Source: Mycobacterium barrassiae
Lineage (GTDB): Bacteria; Actinomycetota; Actinomycetes; Mycobacteriales; Mycobacteriaceae
NCBI RefSeq assembly: GCF_025822765.1
Contig: NZ_JACKUK010000025.1
Span: 1,084 to 65,083 of the forward strand
Length of the DNA: 64,000 nt
Direction: 5' to 3'
Shown here piece after piece: positions 51,904-63,749 of this stretch. Both the position numbers and the translations under genes were made by a program. Numbering within the stretch: position 1 is the stretch's first letter; each line of letters starts with the position of its first letter. The notes beneath the pieces are model-generated. The model saw only the letters and a program-made list of their open reading frames with translations, searched no databases and was not told the DNA's origin.

Positions 51904-53097
51904 TCACAGATGCCGGCTGCCACGTCGCATCGACGACAGCCGGCGGATGGCCTCATCGAGGGTGTCGTCGCGCTTGCAGAACGCGAAGCGCACCAGGTGG
52001 TTCCACTGCTCGAAGTCCGCACCGTCCGGATCGCAGAACGCCGCCATCGGTATCGCCGCCACGCCCGTCTTCTCGGGCAGTTCGGCGCAGAACGTCGTGC
52101 TGTCGTCATAGCCCAGGGGCCGAGGGTCGGCGCACAGGAAATAGGTGCCCAAACTGTCGTGCACGTCGAAGCCGATGTCGGACAGCGCCGAGCCGAGTCG
52201 GTCGCGCTTGGCCTGCAACGAATCCCGCAGCGCGGCGACCCAGGTGTCCTCGGTGTTGAGCGCATGCGCGACGGCGGGCTGGAACGGGGCCCCGCCGACG
52301 TAGGAGAGGTACTGCTTGGCTGCGCGTACCCCGGCGATGAGTTCTGCCTGGCCGCAGGCCCATCCGATCTTCCAGCCGGTGACGTTGAACATCTTCGCGG
52401 CACTGGAGATGGTGATGGTGCGCTCGGCCATCCCGGGATAGTTCGCGAGCGGGAGGTGGCTGCGGCCGTCGAACACCAGATGTTCGTAGACCTCGTCGGA
52501 GATGACCAGGAGATCAGCTTCGACGGCGAGTTCGGCCAGCGCTTTCAGCTCGGCGTCGCTGGCGACCATCCCCGTCGGGTTGTGCGGCGAGTTGACGATC
52601 AGCGCCTTGGTCTTCGGCGTCACGGCCCGGCGCAGGCCGTCGACGTCGATCGCGAAGCCGCGACCGTCGGCCACCATGGGTACGGCGCGCCGCTCACAGC
52701 CCGCCATCGCCAGCACGGGGGAGTAGGAGTCGTAGAACGGCTCGATGAGCAGCACCTCCGAGCCGGGCTCCACGAGGCCCAGGACCGACGCGGCGATCGC
52801 TTCGGTGGCGCCGACAGTCACCAGCACCTCGGTGTCCGGGTCGTAGTCGGTTCCGAAGTTCCGTTTGCGCTGCGCGGCGATCGCCTCACGAAGCGGTGCG
52901 ATACCGAGGCCGGGCGGGTACTGGTTGACGCCCTCGGCGATCGCGTTCTCCGCGATCTTCAGCATCGCCGGCGGACCGTCCTCGTCGGGGAAGCCCTGGC
53001 CCAGGTTCACGGCGCCGATGCGCGCCGCAAGCGCCGACATCTCGGCGAAGATCGTCACCGCGTACGGCTGCAGGCGTCGGACTGTCACGGTCACCAT
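51904..53097 (-). CDS. dapC: N-succinyldiaminopimelate aminotransferase (DapC-type)
   Basis: 397 residues from ATG at 53097. Fold-type I PLP enzyme: GQGFPDEDGPP, VNSPHNPTGMV, ISDEVYEHL, SSAAKMFNVTGWKIGW (PLP Lys) and the final Arg in VRFAFCK. Same position as Rv0858c next to fadA. Lysine/DAP biosynthesis; the family also contains other class I aminotransferases. Confidence 0.88.
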   Translation of the reverse strand: MVTVTVRRLQPYAVTIFAEMSALAARIGAVNLGQGFPDEDGPPAMLKIAENAIAEGVNQYPPGLGIAPLREAIAAQRKRNFGTDYDPDTEVLVTVGATEAIAASVLGLVEPGSEVLLIEPFYDSYSPVLAMAGCERRAVPMVADGRGFAIDVDGLRRAVTPKTKALIVNSPHNPTGMVASDAELKALAELAVEADLLVISDEVYEHLVFDGRSHLPLANYPGMAERTITISSAAKMFNVTGWKIGWACGQAELIAGVRAAKQYLSYVGGAPFQPAVAHALNTEDTWVAALRDSLQAKRDRLGSALSDIGFDVHDSLGTYFLCADPRPLGYDDSTTFCAELPEKTGVAAIPMAAFCDPDGADFEQWNHLVRFAFCKRDDTLDEAIRRLSSMRRGSRHL

Positions 53098-53102
53098 CTT
53101 GC

Positions 53103-53160
53103 CGAGCAGACGCAAACTGCCCCAACACGCCGCGATAAATGGGCGCTTTGCGTCTGCTCG
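53103..53160. repeat. Second GAGCAGACGC hairpin repeat
   Basis: CGAGCAGACGCAAA (53103-53116) pairs with TTTGCGTCTGCTCG (53147-53160). The outer arms match the hairpin at 9902-9959, while the inner loop differs. Here it lies upstream of dapC and the divergent fadA. Confidence 0.75.
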
Positions 53161-53276
53161 CGGGGAGCGACAGGCTGCCCAACCAGCCGGTTGGGTGGGG
53201 CTGTAGGCTGCGACCAGAGGACTACCGCCCATGTGGGCAGGTTCCCAACAACCCCATCTGAACAGGAAAAATCTTC

Positions 53277-54488
<1,212 letters not shown>

Positions 54489-54518
54489 GCCGCGTCGGAA
54501 CAGAGGAAACGAAAGACC

Positions 54519-56663
54519 ATGGCAGAGAACACCATCAAGTGGGACAAGGATGCCGACGGCATCGTCACCCTGACGTTGGACGACCCGACCGGTTCGGCCA
54601 ACGTGATGAACGAGCACTACACCGAATCCATGCACAACGCGGTGGAACGGCTTGTCGCGGAGAAGGATTCGATCACCGGCGTCGTCATCACCAGCGCGAA
54701 GAAGACCTTCTTCGCCGGCGGTGACCTCAAGGGCATGATCAACCTCGGCCCGGACGACGCGGCCGAGGCGTTCGCCACCCCGGAGGCGATCAAGGCCGAC
54801 CTGCGCAAGCTGGAGACGCTGGGCAAGCCGGTCGTGGCGGCCATCAACGGCGCCGCACTCGGCGGTGGCCTGGAGATCGCGCTGGCCACCCACCACCGGA
54901 TCATCGCCGACGTTCCCGGCGCAGTCGTCGGCTTCCCAGAGGTGACGCTGGGCCTGCTGCCCGGCGGCGGCGGGGTGGCCCGCAGCGTGCGGATGTTCGG
55001 CATCCAGAAGGCATTCATGGAGGTGCTGAGCCAGGGCACCCGGTTCAAGCCGGGCAAGGCCAAGGAGATTGGCCTGGTCGACGAGGTCCTGCCGACCGTC
55101 GACGAGCTCGTCCCCGCGGCGAAGGCCCGGATCAAGGCCAACCCCGACGCACACACCCAGCCGTGGGACCAGAAGGGCTACAAGATGCCCGGCGGCACCC
55201 CGAGCAGCCCGGGCCTGGCGAGCATCCTGCCGTCGTTCCCCGCACTGCTGAAGAAGCAGCTCAAGGGTGCGCCGATGCCGGCGCCGCGCGCGATCCTCGA
55301 CGCGGCTGTGGAGGGTGCGCAGGTGGACTTCGACACCGCCAGCCGTATCGAGAGCCGCTACTTCACGAAGTTGGTCACCGGTCAGGTCGCCAAGAACATG
55401 ATCCAGGCGTTCTTCTTCGACCTGCAGGCCATCAACGGCGGCGCCTCACGGCCGGACGGTATCGCCAAGCAGGAGATCAAGAAGATCGGCGTGCTTGGCG
55501 CGGGCATGATGGGCGCAGGCATCGCCTACGTGTCGGCCAAGGCCGGCTTCGACGTCGTGCTCAAGGACGTCAGCCTCGAAGCCGCGCAGAAGGGCAAGGG
55601 CTACTCCGAGAAGCTGGAAGCCAAGGCGCTCGAGCGGGGCAAGACCACAAAGGAGAAGTCGGACGCGCTGCTGGCTCGCATCACGCCGACCGCGGAGGCC
55701 GCCGACCTCAAGGGCGTCGACTTCGTGATCGAGGCCGTCTTCGAGAACCAGGAACTCAAGCACAAGGTGTTCCAGGAGATCGAGGACATCGTCGAGCCGA
55801 ACGCGCTGCTGGGTTCGAACACCTCCACGCTGCCGATCACCGGTCTGGCGACCGGCGTGAAGCGCCAGGAGGACTTCATCGGTATCCACTTCTTCTCGCC
55901 GGTCGACAAGATGCCGCTGGTGGAGATCATCAAGGGCGAGAAGACTTCCGACGAGGCGTTGGCCCGGGTGTTCGACTACACCTTGGCCATCGGCAAGACC
56001 CCGATCGTGGTCAACGACAGCCGCGGCTTCTTCACCAGCCGCGTCATCGGCACCTTCGTCAACGAGGCGCTCGCGATGCTGGGTGAGGGTGTGCCCGCGG
56101 CCAGCATCGAGCAGGCGGGTGCGCAGGCCGGTTACCCGGCGGCGCCGCTTCAGCTCTCGGATGAGCTCAACCTGGAGCTGATGCAGAAGATCGCGACCGA
56201 GACCCGCAAGGCCGCCGAGGCCAGCGGCGCGACCTACGAGCCGCACCCGGCGGAGGCCGTCGTGAACAAGATGATCGAGATCGGTCGTCCGTCGCGACTC
56301 AAGGGCGCCGGCTTCTACGAGTACGCCGACGGCAAGCGCGTCGGCCTGTGGCCGGGCCTGGCCGACACGTTCGGCTCGAACAACGCTGATATTCCGTTGC
56401 AGGACATGATCGACCGCATGCTGTTCGCCGAGGCGCTGGAGACCCAGAAGTGCCTCGACGAGGGCGTGCTGACCTCGACCGCCGATGCGAACATCGGCTC
56501 GATCATGGGCATCGGCTACCCGCCCTACACCGGCGGCAGCGCGCAGTTCATCGTCGGCTACGAGGGTGAACTGGGCGTCGGCAAGGACGCGTTCGTCGCG
56601 CGGGCCAAGCAGTTGGCCGAGCGCTACGGCGACCGGTTCACCCCGCCGCAGTCGCTGCTCTAA
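54519..56663 (+). CDS. fadB: Trifunctional-enzyme alpha subunit FadB (enoyl-CoA hydratase/3-hydroxyacyl-CoA dehydrogenase)
   Basis: 714 residues. Crotonase domain at about 1-200 ([10 protein letters not shown] and [17 protein letters not shown] oxyanion Gly), linker helix, NAD-binding dehydrogenase domain at about 325-500 ([32 protein letters not shown] with catalytic His) and C-terminal domain (FFTSRVIG). Fatty-acid beta-oxidation with FadA. Confidence 0.95.
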   Translation: MAENTIKWDKDADGIVTLTLDDPTGSANVMNEHYTESMHNAVERLVAEKDSITGVVITSAKKTFFAGGDLKGMINLGPDDAAEAFATPEAIKADLRKLETLGKPVVAAINGAALGGGLEIALATHHRIIADVPGAVVGFPEVTLGLLPGGGGVARSVRMFGIQKAFMEVLSQGTRFKPGKAKEIGLVDEVLPTVDELVPAAKARIKANPDAHTQPWDQKGYKMPGGTPSSPGLASILPSFPALLKKQLKGAPMPAPRAILDAAVEGAQVDFDTASRIESRYFTKLVTGQVAKNMIQAFFFDLQAINGGASRPDGIAKQEIKKIGVLGAGMMGAGIAYVSAKAGFDVVLKDVSLEAAQKGKGYSEKLEAKALERGKTTKEKSDALLARITPTAEAADLKGVDFVIEAVFENQELKHKVFQEIEDIVEPNALLGSNTSTLPITGLATGVKRQEDFIGIHFFSPVDKMPLVEIIKGEKTSDEALARVFDYTLAIGKTPIVVNDSRGFFTSRVIGTFVNEALAMLGEGVPAASIEQAGAQAGYPAAPLQLSDELNLELMQKIATETRKAAEASGATYEPHPAEAVVNKMIEIGRPSRLKGAGFYEYADGKRVGLWPGLADTFGSNNADIPLQDMIDRMLFAEALETQKCLDEGVLTSTADANIGSIMGIGYPPYTGGSAQFIVGYEGELGVGKDAFVARAKQLAERYGDRFTPPQSLL

Positions 56664-56673
56664 ACCGATACGC

Positions 56674-56713
56674 GAAAGCCCCCGGAACTCTTGCGGTTTC
56701 GGGGGCTTTTGCG
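56674..56713. terminator. Terminator hairpin after fadB
   Basis: GAAAGCCCCCG and CGGGGGCTTTT form a GC-rich stem flanked by A/T tracts, ten bases after the fadB stop. It also faces the convergent isochorismatase-type gene. Confidence 0.85.
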
Positions 56714-56732
56714 TTGGACACGCAGCGGTTCG

Positions 56733-57464
56733 CTAACCCACGGCGGCAACCGGTTCGGCGGCCATCCGCGTCCACAGCGTCTCGAGGGCGACCAACACGT
56801 CCGAACTCGTGGCGTGCGCCCCGAAAACGCCGCCCTGCATCGTGATCATCTTCAGCGCGGCAAGGTGATTCGCGTAATCGGTTGCGCCCGTCGCATCGGA
56901 CACCACCAAGCATTCGTAACCGCGGTCGTTGGCGTCGCGCATCGTGGTGTGCACGCAGACATCGGTGGTGATGCCGGTGAAGATGATGTGAGTGATCTGG
57001 TTCGTCTGCAGGATCAGATCCAGATCCGTCGCGTAGAAGCTGCCCTTGCCTGGCTTGTCGATCACCAGTTCGCCTGGCAGCGGAGCCATTTCGGGCACCA
57101 GTTCCCACCCCGGCTCACCCCGGGTGAGGATGCGTCCGCACGGCCCGACCGATCCGATCTCGGCGCCGATCTGAGCCGAGCGCCATCTCTTGTTGGGCGG
57201 CAGATCCGACAGGTCCGGTCGGTGGCCCTCGCGGGTGTGGATGATGAACAACCCCGCGTCGCGTGCGGCGTTGAGCACCCGCTGCGCCGGGCCGAGGGGC
57301 ATGCGGACCAGGGAGAGGTCGTAACCCATCCGGTCGACATAGCCGCCCTCACCGCAGAAATCGACCTGCCAGTCGATGTTGATCAACGCGGTGTGCTCGG
57401 CGACGATGTCGCCGTCGTAAGGCCACGCATAGGGTTTGGCGTCGATGGTCACCGGGGTCGTCAT
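56733..57464 (-). CDS. Isochorismatase-family cysteine hydrolase (biuret hydrolase-like)
   Basis: 243 residues from ATG at 57464. Catalytic triad Asp in [11 protein letters not shown], Lys in [14 protein letters not shown] and Cys in [15 protein letters not shown]. Close in pattern to biuret/ureidoacrylate amidohydrolases. Given the nearby allantoin genes and amidase, it may release nitrogen from a carbamoyl compound. Confidence 0.85.
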   Translation of the reverse strand: MTTPVTIDAKPYAWPYDGDIVAEHTALINIDWQVDFCGEGGYVDRMGYDLSLVRMPLGPAQRVLNAARDAGLFIIHTREGHRPDLSDLPPNKRWRSAQIGAEIGSVGPCGRILTRGEPGWELVPEMAPLPGELVIDKPGKGSFYATDLDLILQTNQITHIIFTGITTDVCVHTTMRDANDRGYECLVVSDATGATDYANHLAALKMITMQGGVFGAHATSSDVLVALETLWTRMAAEPVAAVG

Positions 57465-57584
57465 ACGGGCTTCTCCACTCAGGGCCGTCGAATTGTCACT
57501 TGTATACAGTCCGTCGGCCGCTGACGCGGTCGCCAACGGTTAGGGCCGCGTGAAGATTTCGTTACGAGGCCAGTGCGCTTGCGG

Positions 57585-58010
57585 TCAGATCGATCCGAGG
57601 TCGGCGGATAGCCAGTGCGCCGGCTTCATGAAGATGGCGACGCTGTCGCCGTGCTCGCGGCGGGCGAACTCCAGATAGCCGTCGACCTTTTCGGGCGGCA
57701 GATAGCGCTTGACCATCTCGACGAGTTGCTCGTCGGTGGCCGGCTCGATGCGGCTGACCGGACCGTCGACCGCTACGTATCGCACTGTGGGCTCGAGGCG
57801 CTGGGCCATCAATGTGAACTCACCCTGCGACTCGATCAGCCGATGCTTACGCGAACCGTTGCCGGTGTGCACCCACAGCTCACCGCCGGGACTGTACTGG
57901 TACCAGATGGGAACGGTCAGAGGTCCGCGCTTGTCGCCTGCGCTCACCGACAGCGCCCCGATATGCGGCTCGGCCAGAAACTGTTCGCGTTCTTCTTTGG
58001 AAAGGGCCAT
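57585..58010 (-). CDS. Split-barrel flavin/F420-binding (PPOX-class) protein
   Basis: 141 residues from ATG at 58010. Pyridoxamine-oxidase-like barrel: EREQFLAEPHIGALSV, GPLTVPIWYQYSPGGELWV, RKHRLIESQGEFTLMAQR and VRYVAVDGPVSRIEP. Mycobacterial members use F420 or FMN. Substrate unknown. Confidence 0.82.
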   Translation of the reverse strand: MALSKEEREQFLAEPHIGALSVSAGDKRGPLTVPIWYQYSPGGELWVHTGNGSRKHRLIESQGEFTLMAQRLEPTVRYVAVDGPVSRIEPATDEQLVEMVKRYLPPEKVDGYLEFARREHGDSVAIFMKPAHWLSADLGSI

Positions 58011-58055
58011 GTTGCCCACGCTAGACCCGACGTCCGTCGGGCCGGTGGGCTTACG

Positions 58056-58271
58056 TCAGCAGCCGATGCGCGAGAAGAACGCCACGGCGACGAGGCCGAT
58101 GACGAAGGCCACCTGTGGCTGACCCATTGCCAGGGTGCTCGCGACGCCTGCGATCGCGGCAATCGCAATGACGGCCAACAGGAGGACCATGTACCAACGG
58201 ACGTGGATCGCCCCGGGATGACGCATGTGGTGCGACTTCAACTCCGTCATGGAGTCACGCCGTCCGAACAT
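58056..58271 (-). CDS. Small two-helix membrane protein
   Basis: 71 residues. A His-rich cytosolic start (ELKSHHMRHPGAIHVRW) is followed by two hydrophobic helices (MVLLLAVIAIAAIAGVA; QVAFVIGLVAVAFF). Start choice (58271 or the internal ATG at 58250) uncertain. Function unknown. Confidence 0.6.
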   Translation of the reverse strand: MFGRRDSMTELKSHHMRHPGAIHVRWYMVLLLAVIAIAAIAGVASTLAMGQPQVAFVIGLVAVAFFSRIGC

Positions 58272-58456
58272 CGATCACTCCTTGTGGCTTGCGTCACATG
58301 AATGCTTCCTTGTGAGCCACACCATACAACACCTGACGGCGAACGCACACGCTGACTGGAGGATGTCGCCATTGCAGGCTGATAACGGCCCGACCACTAC
58401 TTTTGTGCTGGAAACTTCGACGTGATCCTGTGGCAATTCCAGAGATGAGCTAACAA

Positions 58457-59860
58457 ATGACCGATTTTTGTCAGCTGCCCGCTCATGAGCTGGTTCGTCT
58501 GATGGCCGCCGGGACGGTCTCGTGCCGGGAGGTCATCGAGGCGCACCTTGCACGCATCGACGCCGTCAATCCCGCTCTCAACGCGCTCGTGGCGGCCACC
58601 GATCCGCAGCAGTGCCTGGCCGCCGCCGCTGAGGCCGACGACCGTGTCGCACGCGGCGCCCCGCTCGGCCGCGCCCACGGACTGCCAGTCGTGGTCAAGG
58701 ACGTCATGAAGGTCGCCGGCCTCGAATGCTCGGGCGGCAGCCCGGCGCTGCGCGCCACCGCCTCCGACGACGCGACGGTGGTGGCGCGGCTTCGCAACGA
58801 AGGCGCGATCGTGCTCGGACTCACGAACGTCCCCGAAATGGGCCGCGGTGGCGAGTCGAACAACAACCTCTACGGCCGCACCAACAATCCGTTCGACCTG
58901 TCGCGGACCCCGGGTGGCAGCAGCGGCGGTTCGGCGGCGCTGGTCTGCGCGGGCGGCGCCGCGCTGAGCGTCGGGTCGGACGGCGGCGGCAGCATCCGAC
59001 AGCCGTCGCACAACACCGGAATCGCCGGCCTCAAGCCGACCCACGGGCGAATTCCGCGGACCGGCAGCGTCTTCGGCGATGCGCTCGGCATCTTCGGACC
59101 GTTCAACTGCTACGGCCCGCTGGCGAGGTCCGTGGCGGATCTGCACCTGGGCCTGTCGATCATGAACGGTCCGGATCTACGTGATCCCTACGCGGTGCCC
59201 GCGCCGCTCAGCGATCCCGGCGACGTCGACCTGGCCCGGCTTCGGGTCGCCACCTACCTCGACGACGGCATCTCGCCGCCCGAAGAGGACGTCGCGGCCG
59301 TCGTCGGCGACGCGGTGCGGGTGCTGACGGACGTGGTCGGCCTCGTCGAGCACGACGCGCCGCTGTGCCTCGGCCGCACGATCGAATTGTTGTGGGAGTC
59401 CGTGTTCCTCGGCGGCGACCGCGGCGAAGGGTTCGAAGCCGACCTGGCGGCGATCGGTGCGACTGACCCTTCCGAGGAACTCGCCGAGTTCCTCAAACAA
59501 GCGCGACGGGTCGACTTCTCGCTGTCGGAGGCTAGACGGCGGCTCACCGAGATCGACGCCTACCGCATCGAAATGCTCGAGTTCATGGCCGACTACGACG
59601 TGATCATCGGACCTGCCATGCCGACCGCGGCCAAGCCGCACCACCACGGGCTCGTCGAGATATCGGACTTCTCCCACCTCATGGCACACAACCTCACCGG
59701 CTGGCCGGCCGTCGTCGTCCGGTGCGGCACTTCGCACGAGGGTCTGCCCATCGGTGTGCAGATCGCGGCAAGGCCGTGGGAGGACGCGACGGCGCTCGCG
59801 GTGGCGCGCCGACTGGAAACGGCACTGGGAGGATGGCGTCCCCCGCCGCTGGTTGCATAG
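58457..59860 (+). CDS. Amidase signature family hydrolase
   Basis: 467 residues. Ser-Ser-Lys triad: Lys in LPVVVKDVMKVAG, cis-Ser and nucleophile Ser in DLSRTPGGSSGGSAAL and GSDGGGSIRQPS. Cytosolic amidase of unknown substrate; no GatB partner nearby, so not a tRNA amidotransferase subunit. Confidence 0.9.
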   Translation: MTDFCQLPAHELVRLMAAGTVSCREVIEAHLARIDAVNPALNALVAATDPQQCLAAAAEADDRVARGAPLGRAHGLPVVVKDVMKVAGLECSGGSPALRATASDDATVVARLRNEGAIVLGLTNVPEMGRGGESNNNLYGRTNNPFDLSRTPGGSSGGSAALVCAGGAALSVGSDGGGSIRQPSHNTGIAGLKPTHGRIPRTGSVFGDALGIFGPFNCYGPLARSVADLHLGLSIMNGPDLRDPYAVPAPLSDPGDVDLARLRVATYLDDGISPPEEDVAAVVGDAVRVLTDVVGLVEHDAPLCLGRTIELLWESVFLGGDRGEGFEADLAAIGATDPSEELAEFLKQARRVDFSLSEARRRLTEIDAYRIEMLEFMADYDVIIGPAMPTAAKPHHHGLVEISDFSHLMAHNLTGWPAVVVRCGTSHEGLPIGVQIAARPWEDATALAVARRLETALGGWRPPPLVA

Positions 59861-59871
59861 AGTCGGGAGCC

Positions 59872-60864
59872 ATGCGCTTCGGACTGTTCATCCCACAGGG
59901 CTGGCGACTCGATCTCATCGACATTCCCCCGGATCAGCAGTGGTCGGTGATGCGTGACCTCGCCGCGTACGCCGACGGCAGCGGCGCGTGGGACTCGTTG
60001 TGGGTCTACGACCACTTCCACACCGTCCCGGTGCCGACGGACGAGGCGACGCACGAGGCGTGGTCGCTGATGTCGGCATACGCCGCGGTCACGTCGCGCA
60101 TCAAGCTCGGCCAGATGTGTACGGCCATGGGCTATCGCAACCCGGTCTATCTGGCGAAGGTCGCCGCCACCGCGGACATCATCTCCGGCGGTCGGGTGCA
60201 GATGGGTATCGGCGGCGGCTGGTATCAGCACGAGTGGGAGGCGTACGGCTATGGATTCCCCTCCGCCGGTACGCGATTGAAGATGCTCGACGAGGGCGTG
60301 CAGATCATGCGCGACGCCTGGCGCGACGGCCGAGTCACCTTCCACGGCAAGCACTATCAGGTCGACGGCGCGATCGTCGCCCCGAAGCCGTTGCAGGAGG
60401 GCGGCTTGCCGATGTGGATCGCGGGTGGTGGGGAAAAGGTCACGCTGAAAATCGCGGCGAAGTATGCGCAGTACACGAACTTCACCTCGGAGCCAGAGGG
60501 ATTCGCGCACAAGTCGCAGGTGCTCGCGGACCACTGCCGGGATGTCGGCACCGACTTCGACGCGATCGTGCGGTCGGCCAACGTCAACGCCGTGATCGGC
60601 ACGTCGGAAGAAGATGTCGACGAACGCATCGCCCGGTTGCGTGCCCGGCAGGTCACCAAAGCCAACGAGCAGGCGGTCGACGCGATGCTCGACAACGTGA
60701 AGTCGCCAGACTCCGCAAGTGGCACAACGGAACAGGTCGTCGAGAAACTGAAGCGCCTGCGCGACCTGGGTTGCGAGTACGCGATTCTCTACTTCCCCGA
60801 GGCCGCGTATGACCGCTCAGGCATCGAGATGTTCGAGCGCGAGGTCATCCCCGCGCTGAGCTAG
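59872..60864 (+). CDS. LLM-class F420-dependent oxidoreductase
   Basis: 330 residues from ATG at 59872. Luciferase-like TIM barrel: FGLFIPQGW, DSLWVYDHF, VTSRIKLGQMCTAMGYRNPVYLAK, DIISGGRVQMGIGGGW and PMWIAGGGEKVTLKI. Mycobacterial members mostly use F420. Twelve bases after the amidase, so probably one operon. Substrate unknown. Confidence 0.88.
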   Translation: MRFGLFIPQGWRLDLIDIPPDQQWSVMRDLAAYADGSGAWDSLWVYDHFHTVPVPTDEATHEAWSLMSAYAAVTSRIKLGQMCTAMGYRNPVYLAKVAATADIISGGRVQMGIGGGWYQHEWEAYGYGFPSAGTRLKMLDEGVQIMRDAWRDGRVTFHGKHYQVDGAIVAPKPLQEGGLPMWIAGGGEKVTLKIAAKYAQYTNFTSEPEGFAHKSQVLADHCRDVGTDFDAIVRSANVNAVIGTSEEDVDERIARLRARQVTKANEQAVDAMLDNVKSPDSASGTTEQVVEKLKRLRDLGCEYAILYFPEAAYDRSGIEMFEREVIPALS

Positions 60865-61470
60865 TCAGGGCCGCGGTGCGATGGGCCCGTTGGCCGGTAG
60901 CGCGTTGGGGTCGACGGGCTGTTGCACGTTCGGGTCGGGCGGCGCGTCGAAGTACCCGGGCGGTGGTGGCCCGGTGAGCGGGTAGTACCCCTCCGGCAGC
61001 GGGGGGCCGCCTTCGTAAACCTTCGTCGTCACCGGCCCGTTCGACGCGGGGTCGGTCAGCGACTGGTAGCCAGGTGGCAGCGGCGGCGCCGCACCGGCTC
61101 CCGGCGGGGGCACGGCCGGTTTGATGTCGCCGGGCTGCATGGGGCCGGTGAAGCTGTACGGGTCCTGGGCCATGTGCCAGGCATCACGCAGGAAGCCCAG
61201 CGGACCGTCGGTGTTGCCCTGCCCGTACTGCGGGTTGGCGATCTCCGGAACGGGCGGCGGACCGACAGGGGGCGGCGCGGGGGCCGCCACCGGCTCGGCC
61301 CCGGGGACGTCCATGACGGGCTGGCCGGGCGCCGGTGTTTGCCCTGGCACAGACGGTGCGGCCGGCTGCGCGCCGGCCTGGGTGGCGGCGACGAGGGCGC
61401 CCATCCCGATCGCGGCAGCAGTGACCGCGATCCCGGCGACCCACCGAAGTGAGGAGGTGTATCCGCTCAT
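60865..61470 (-). CDS. Pro-rich secreted or membrane-anchored protein
   Basis: 201 residues. Hydrophobic N-terminal helix (WVAGIAVTAAAIGMGALVAA, AGAQPAA cleavage-like) and a Pro/Gly-rich body with PPPPGYFDAPPDPN, resembling mycobacterial exported Pro-rich antigens. A short conserved block LGFLRDAWHMAQDPYSF lies near residue 92. Function unknown. Confidence 0.72.
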   Translation of the reverse strand: MSGYTSSLRWVAGIAVTAAAIGMGALVAATQAGAQPAAPSVPGQTPAPGQPVMDVPGAEPVAAPAPPPVGPPPVPEIANPQYGQGNTDGPLGFLRDAWHMAQDPYSFTGPMQPGDIKPAVPPPGAGAAPPLPPGYQSLTDPASNGPVTTKVYEGGPPLPEGYYPLTGPPPPGYFDAPPDPNVQQPVDPNALPANGPIAPRP

Positions 61471-61721
61471 GTGTGCCGTGTGCGCTTCCTGCTCGAAGCC
61501 CGCGAGGGCTGGTGCCGACCCGGGATGAGGCTAACGCGTTTGCGCGGCTCGCGCGGGGTCAGGGCGATTTCCGGAGGTCCGGAAGGACCGGCCTCGGTCT
61601 TGCCGGTGCCGTCGATGACGACAATGGTGGAGGATGCATTGGTTGTGCCGCGTATTCACCAGCCCGAATCACGGCGGCCAAGCTCTACTACATATCCGAT
61701 CGCCTGAAAGGTGCGTCGACG

Positions 61722-62066
61722 ATGGAGAAGATCTCTCTGACCGCACTCGCTCGTGAGCATCTGGAAACCGCTCGAGCGGCCAGCAGCGGCCGCAGCGCGC
61801 ACACGGTGTACGGCGGCCACGAGCATTCGTTGCGCCAGACCCTGATGGCGTTGACGGCGGGCAGCAAGCTCGACGACCACGAGAGCCCGGGTGAGGCCAC
61901 GCTGCAGGTTCTGCAGGGCAGGGTCAGGGTGACCAACTCGTCGTCGGGATGGGACGGTACACCCGGTGACCACATCGTCCTGCCCCGCGAACGCCACGGG
62001 CTGAGTGCCATCGAAGATTCGGTGGTTTTACTGACCGTGTCGAAACCGGTTGGGCCGCATACCTAG
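61722..62066 (+). CDS. Small cupin protein
   Basis: 114 residues from ATG at 61722. Single cupin barrel: TLMALTAGSKLDDHESPGEATLQVLQG and PGDHIVLPRERHGLSAIED, with His ligands for a metal. Convergent to the XPB helicase gene. Probably a sensor-type or dioxygenase-like cupin; role unknown. Confidence 0.78.
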   Translation: MEKISLTALAREHLETARAASSGRSAHTVYGGHEHSLRQTLMALTAGSKLDDHESPGEATLQVLQGRVRVTNSSSGWDGTPGDHIVLPRERHGLSAIEDSVVLLTVSKPVGPHT

Positions 62067-63712
62067 ATCGCGGGGCCGAGCAGATCGTCGGCGTCCTTGA
62101 TGATGTAGCCGTAGCCCTGCTCGGCCAGGAACCGCTGACGGTGTGCGGCGTACTCCGCGTCGAGGCTGTCTCGCGAGACCACCGAATAGAAGATCGCGCC
62201 GCCGCCGTCGGCCTTGGGCCTCAGCAGCCTGCCCAGCCGCTGCGCCTCTTCCTGGCGGGACCCAAAGGTGCCCGAAACCTGCACGGCCACATTGGCTTCC
62301 GGTAGGTCGATGGAGAAGTTGGCGACCTTGGACACCACCAGCGTGGGGATCTCGCCGCGTCGGAATTGATCGAACAGCGCCTCACGCTCGGCGGTTTTGG
62401 TCGACCCCTGGATCACCGGAGCGTTGAGTTCGGTTCCCAATTCGTCGAGTTGGTCGAGGTATGCACCGATCACCAGGGTCTGATCGCCCGGGTGCTTGGC
62501 CAGAATCGACTTCACCACCGCGATCTTGGAGTGCACCGTCGAGCAGAGCTTGTACCGCTCGTCCGGTTCGGCGACGGCGTAGAGCATCCGCTCGTTGTCG
62601 GTCATCGTGACCCGTACCTCGACGCACTCGGCGGGCGCGATCCAGCCCTGCGCCTCGATGTCCTTCCACGGGGCGTCATATCGCTTCGGCCCGATCAGCG
62701 AGAACACGTCACCCTCGCGCCCATCCTCGCGGATCAGCGTGGCGGTCAGGCCGAGCCGTCGCCGCGACTGCAGGTCGGCGGTCATCCGGAACACGGGAGC
62801 GGGCAGCAGATGCACCTCGTCGTAGATGATCAGCCCCCAGTCGCGGCTGTCGAACAGTTCGAGGTGTTTGTACTCGCCCTTGGTGCGACGGGTGATGACC
62901 TGATAGGTGGCGATGGTGACCGGGCGGATCTCCTTCTTTTCGCCCGAGTACTCGCCGATCTCGTCCTCGGTCAACGAGGTGCGGTTGATCAGCTCGCGTT
63001 TCCATTGCCTGCCCGCGACCGTGTTGGTGACCAGGATGAGTGTGGTCGCGGACGCCTTGGCCATCGCCGCCGCTCCGACGAGCGTCTTGCCCGCACCGCA
63101 CGGCAACACCACGACACCGGATCCGCCCTCCCAGAACGACTCGGTGGCCATCTCCTGGTAGTCGCGCAGGTGCCAACCGTCCTGCGCGAGGCTGATCGGA
63201 TGCGCCTCACCGTCGACATATCCCGCGAGATCCTCTGCGGGCCAACCGATCTTGAGAAGCATCTGTTTGACGCGCCCGCGTTCGCTGTTGTGCACCTGGA
63301 CCGTGTCGTCGTCGATGCGCGCGCCGAGCATGGGGGCGATCTTCTTGTTGCGCAACACCTCCTCGAGCACCGCGCGGTCCAGGCTCACCAGCGTCAGACC
63401 GTGCGCCGGATGTTTGACCAACTGCAGGCGCCCATAGCGGGCCATGGTGTCGACGATGTCGACGAGCAGCGGCTGCGGCACCGCGTATCGCGAGAACGAC
63501 ACCAATGCGTCGACCACCTGCTCGGCGTCGTGCCCCGCGGCACGGGCGTTCCACAGCGCCAGCGGGGTGATCCGGTAGGTGTGGACGTGCTCGGGCGCAC
63601 GCTCCAGTTCGGCGAACGGGGCGATCGCGGCCCGGGCCGCACCGGCCTGAGGATGGTCGACTTCGAGCAGCACGGTCTTGTCGGACTGCACGATCAGGGG
63701 GCCGTCGGTCAT
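62063..63712 (-). CDS. XPB/ERCC3-family DNA helicase
   Basis: 549 residues from ATG at 63712. N-terminal damage-recognition-like domain, then SF2 helicase: VLPCGAGKTLVGAAA (Walker A), YDEVHLL (Walker B), GLTATLIREDGREGDVF (RED motif) and the second RecA domain IQGSTKTAEREALFDQF with QEEAQRLGRLLRPK. Same as Rv0861c. A 3'-5' helicase for repair. Confidence 0.94.
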   Translation of the reverse strand: MTDGPLIVQSDKTVLLEVDHPQAGAARAAIAPFAELERAPEHVHTYRITPLALWNARAAGHDAEQVVDALVSFSRYAVPQPLLVDIVDTMARYGRLQLVKHPAHGLTLVSLDRAVLEEVLRNKKIAPMLGARIDDDTVQVHNSERGRVKQMLLKIGWPAEDLAGYVDGEAHPISLAQDGWHLRDYQEMATESFWEGGSGVVVLPCGAGKTLVGAAAMAKASATTLILVTNTVAGRQWKRELINRTSLTEDEIGEYSGEKKEIRPVTIATYQVITRRTKGEYKHLELFDSRDWGLIIYDEVHLLPAPVFRMTADLQSRRRLGLTATLIREDGREGDVFSLIGPKRYDAPWKDIEAQGWIAPAECVEVRVTMTDNERMLYAVAEPDERYKLCSTVHSKIAVVKSILAKHPGDQTLVIGAYLDQLDELGTELNAPVIQGSTKTAEREALFDQFRRGEIPTLVVSKVANFSIDLPEANVAVQVSGTFGSRQEEAQRLGRLLRPKADGGGAIFYSVVSRDSLDAEYAAHRQRFLAEQGYGYIIKDADDLLGPAI

Positions 63713-63749
63713 TTTGTCCATTATCCAGAAGTCGCGGACACGGGCGGCT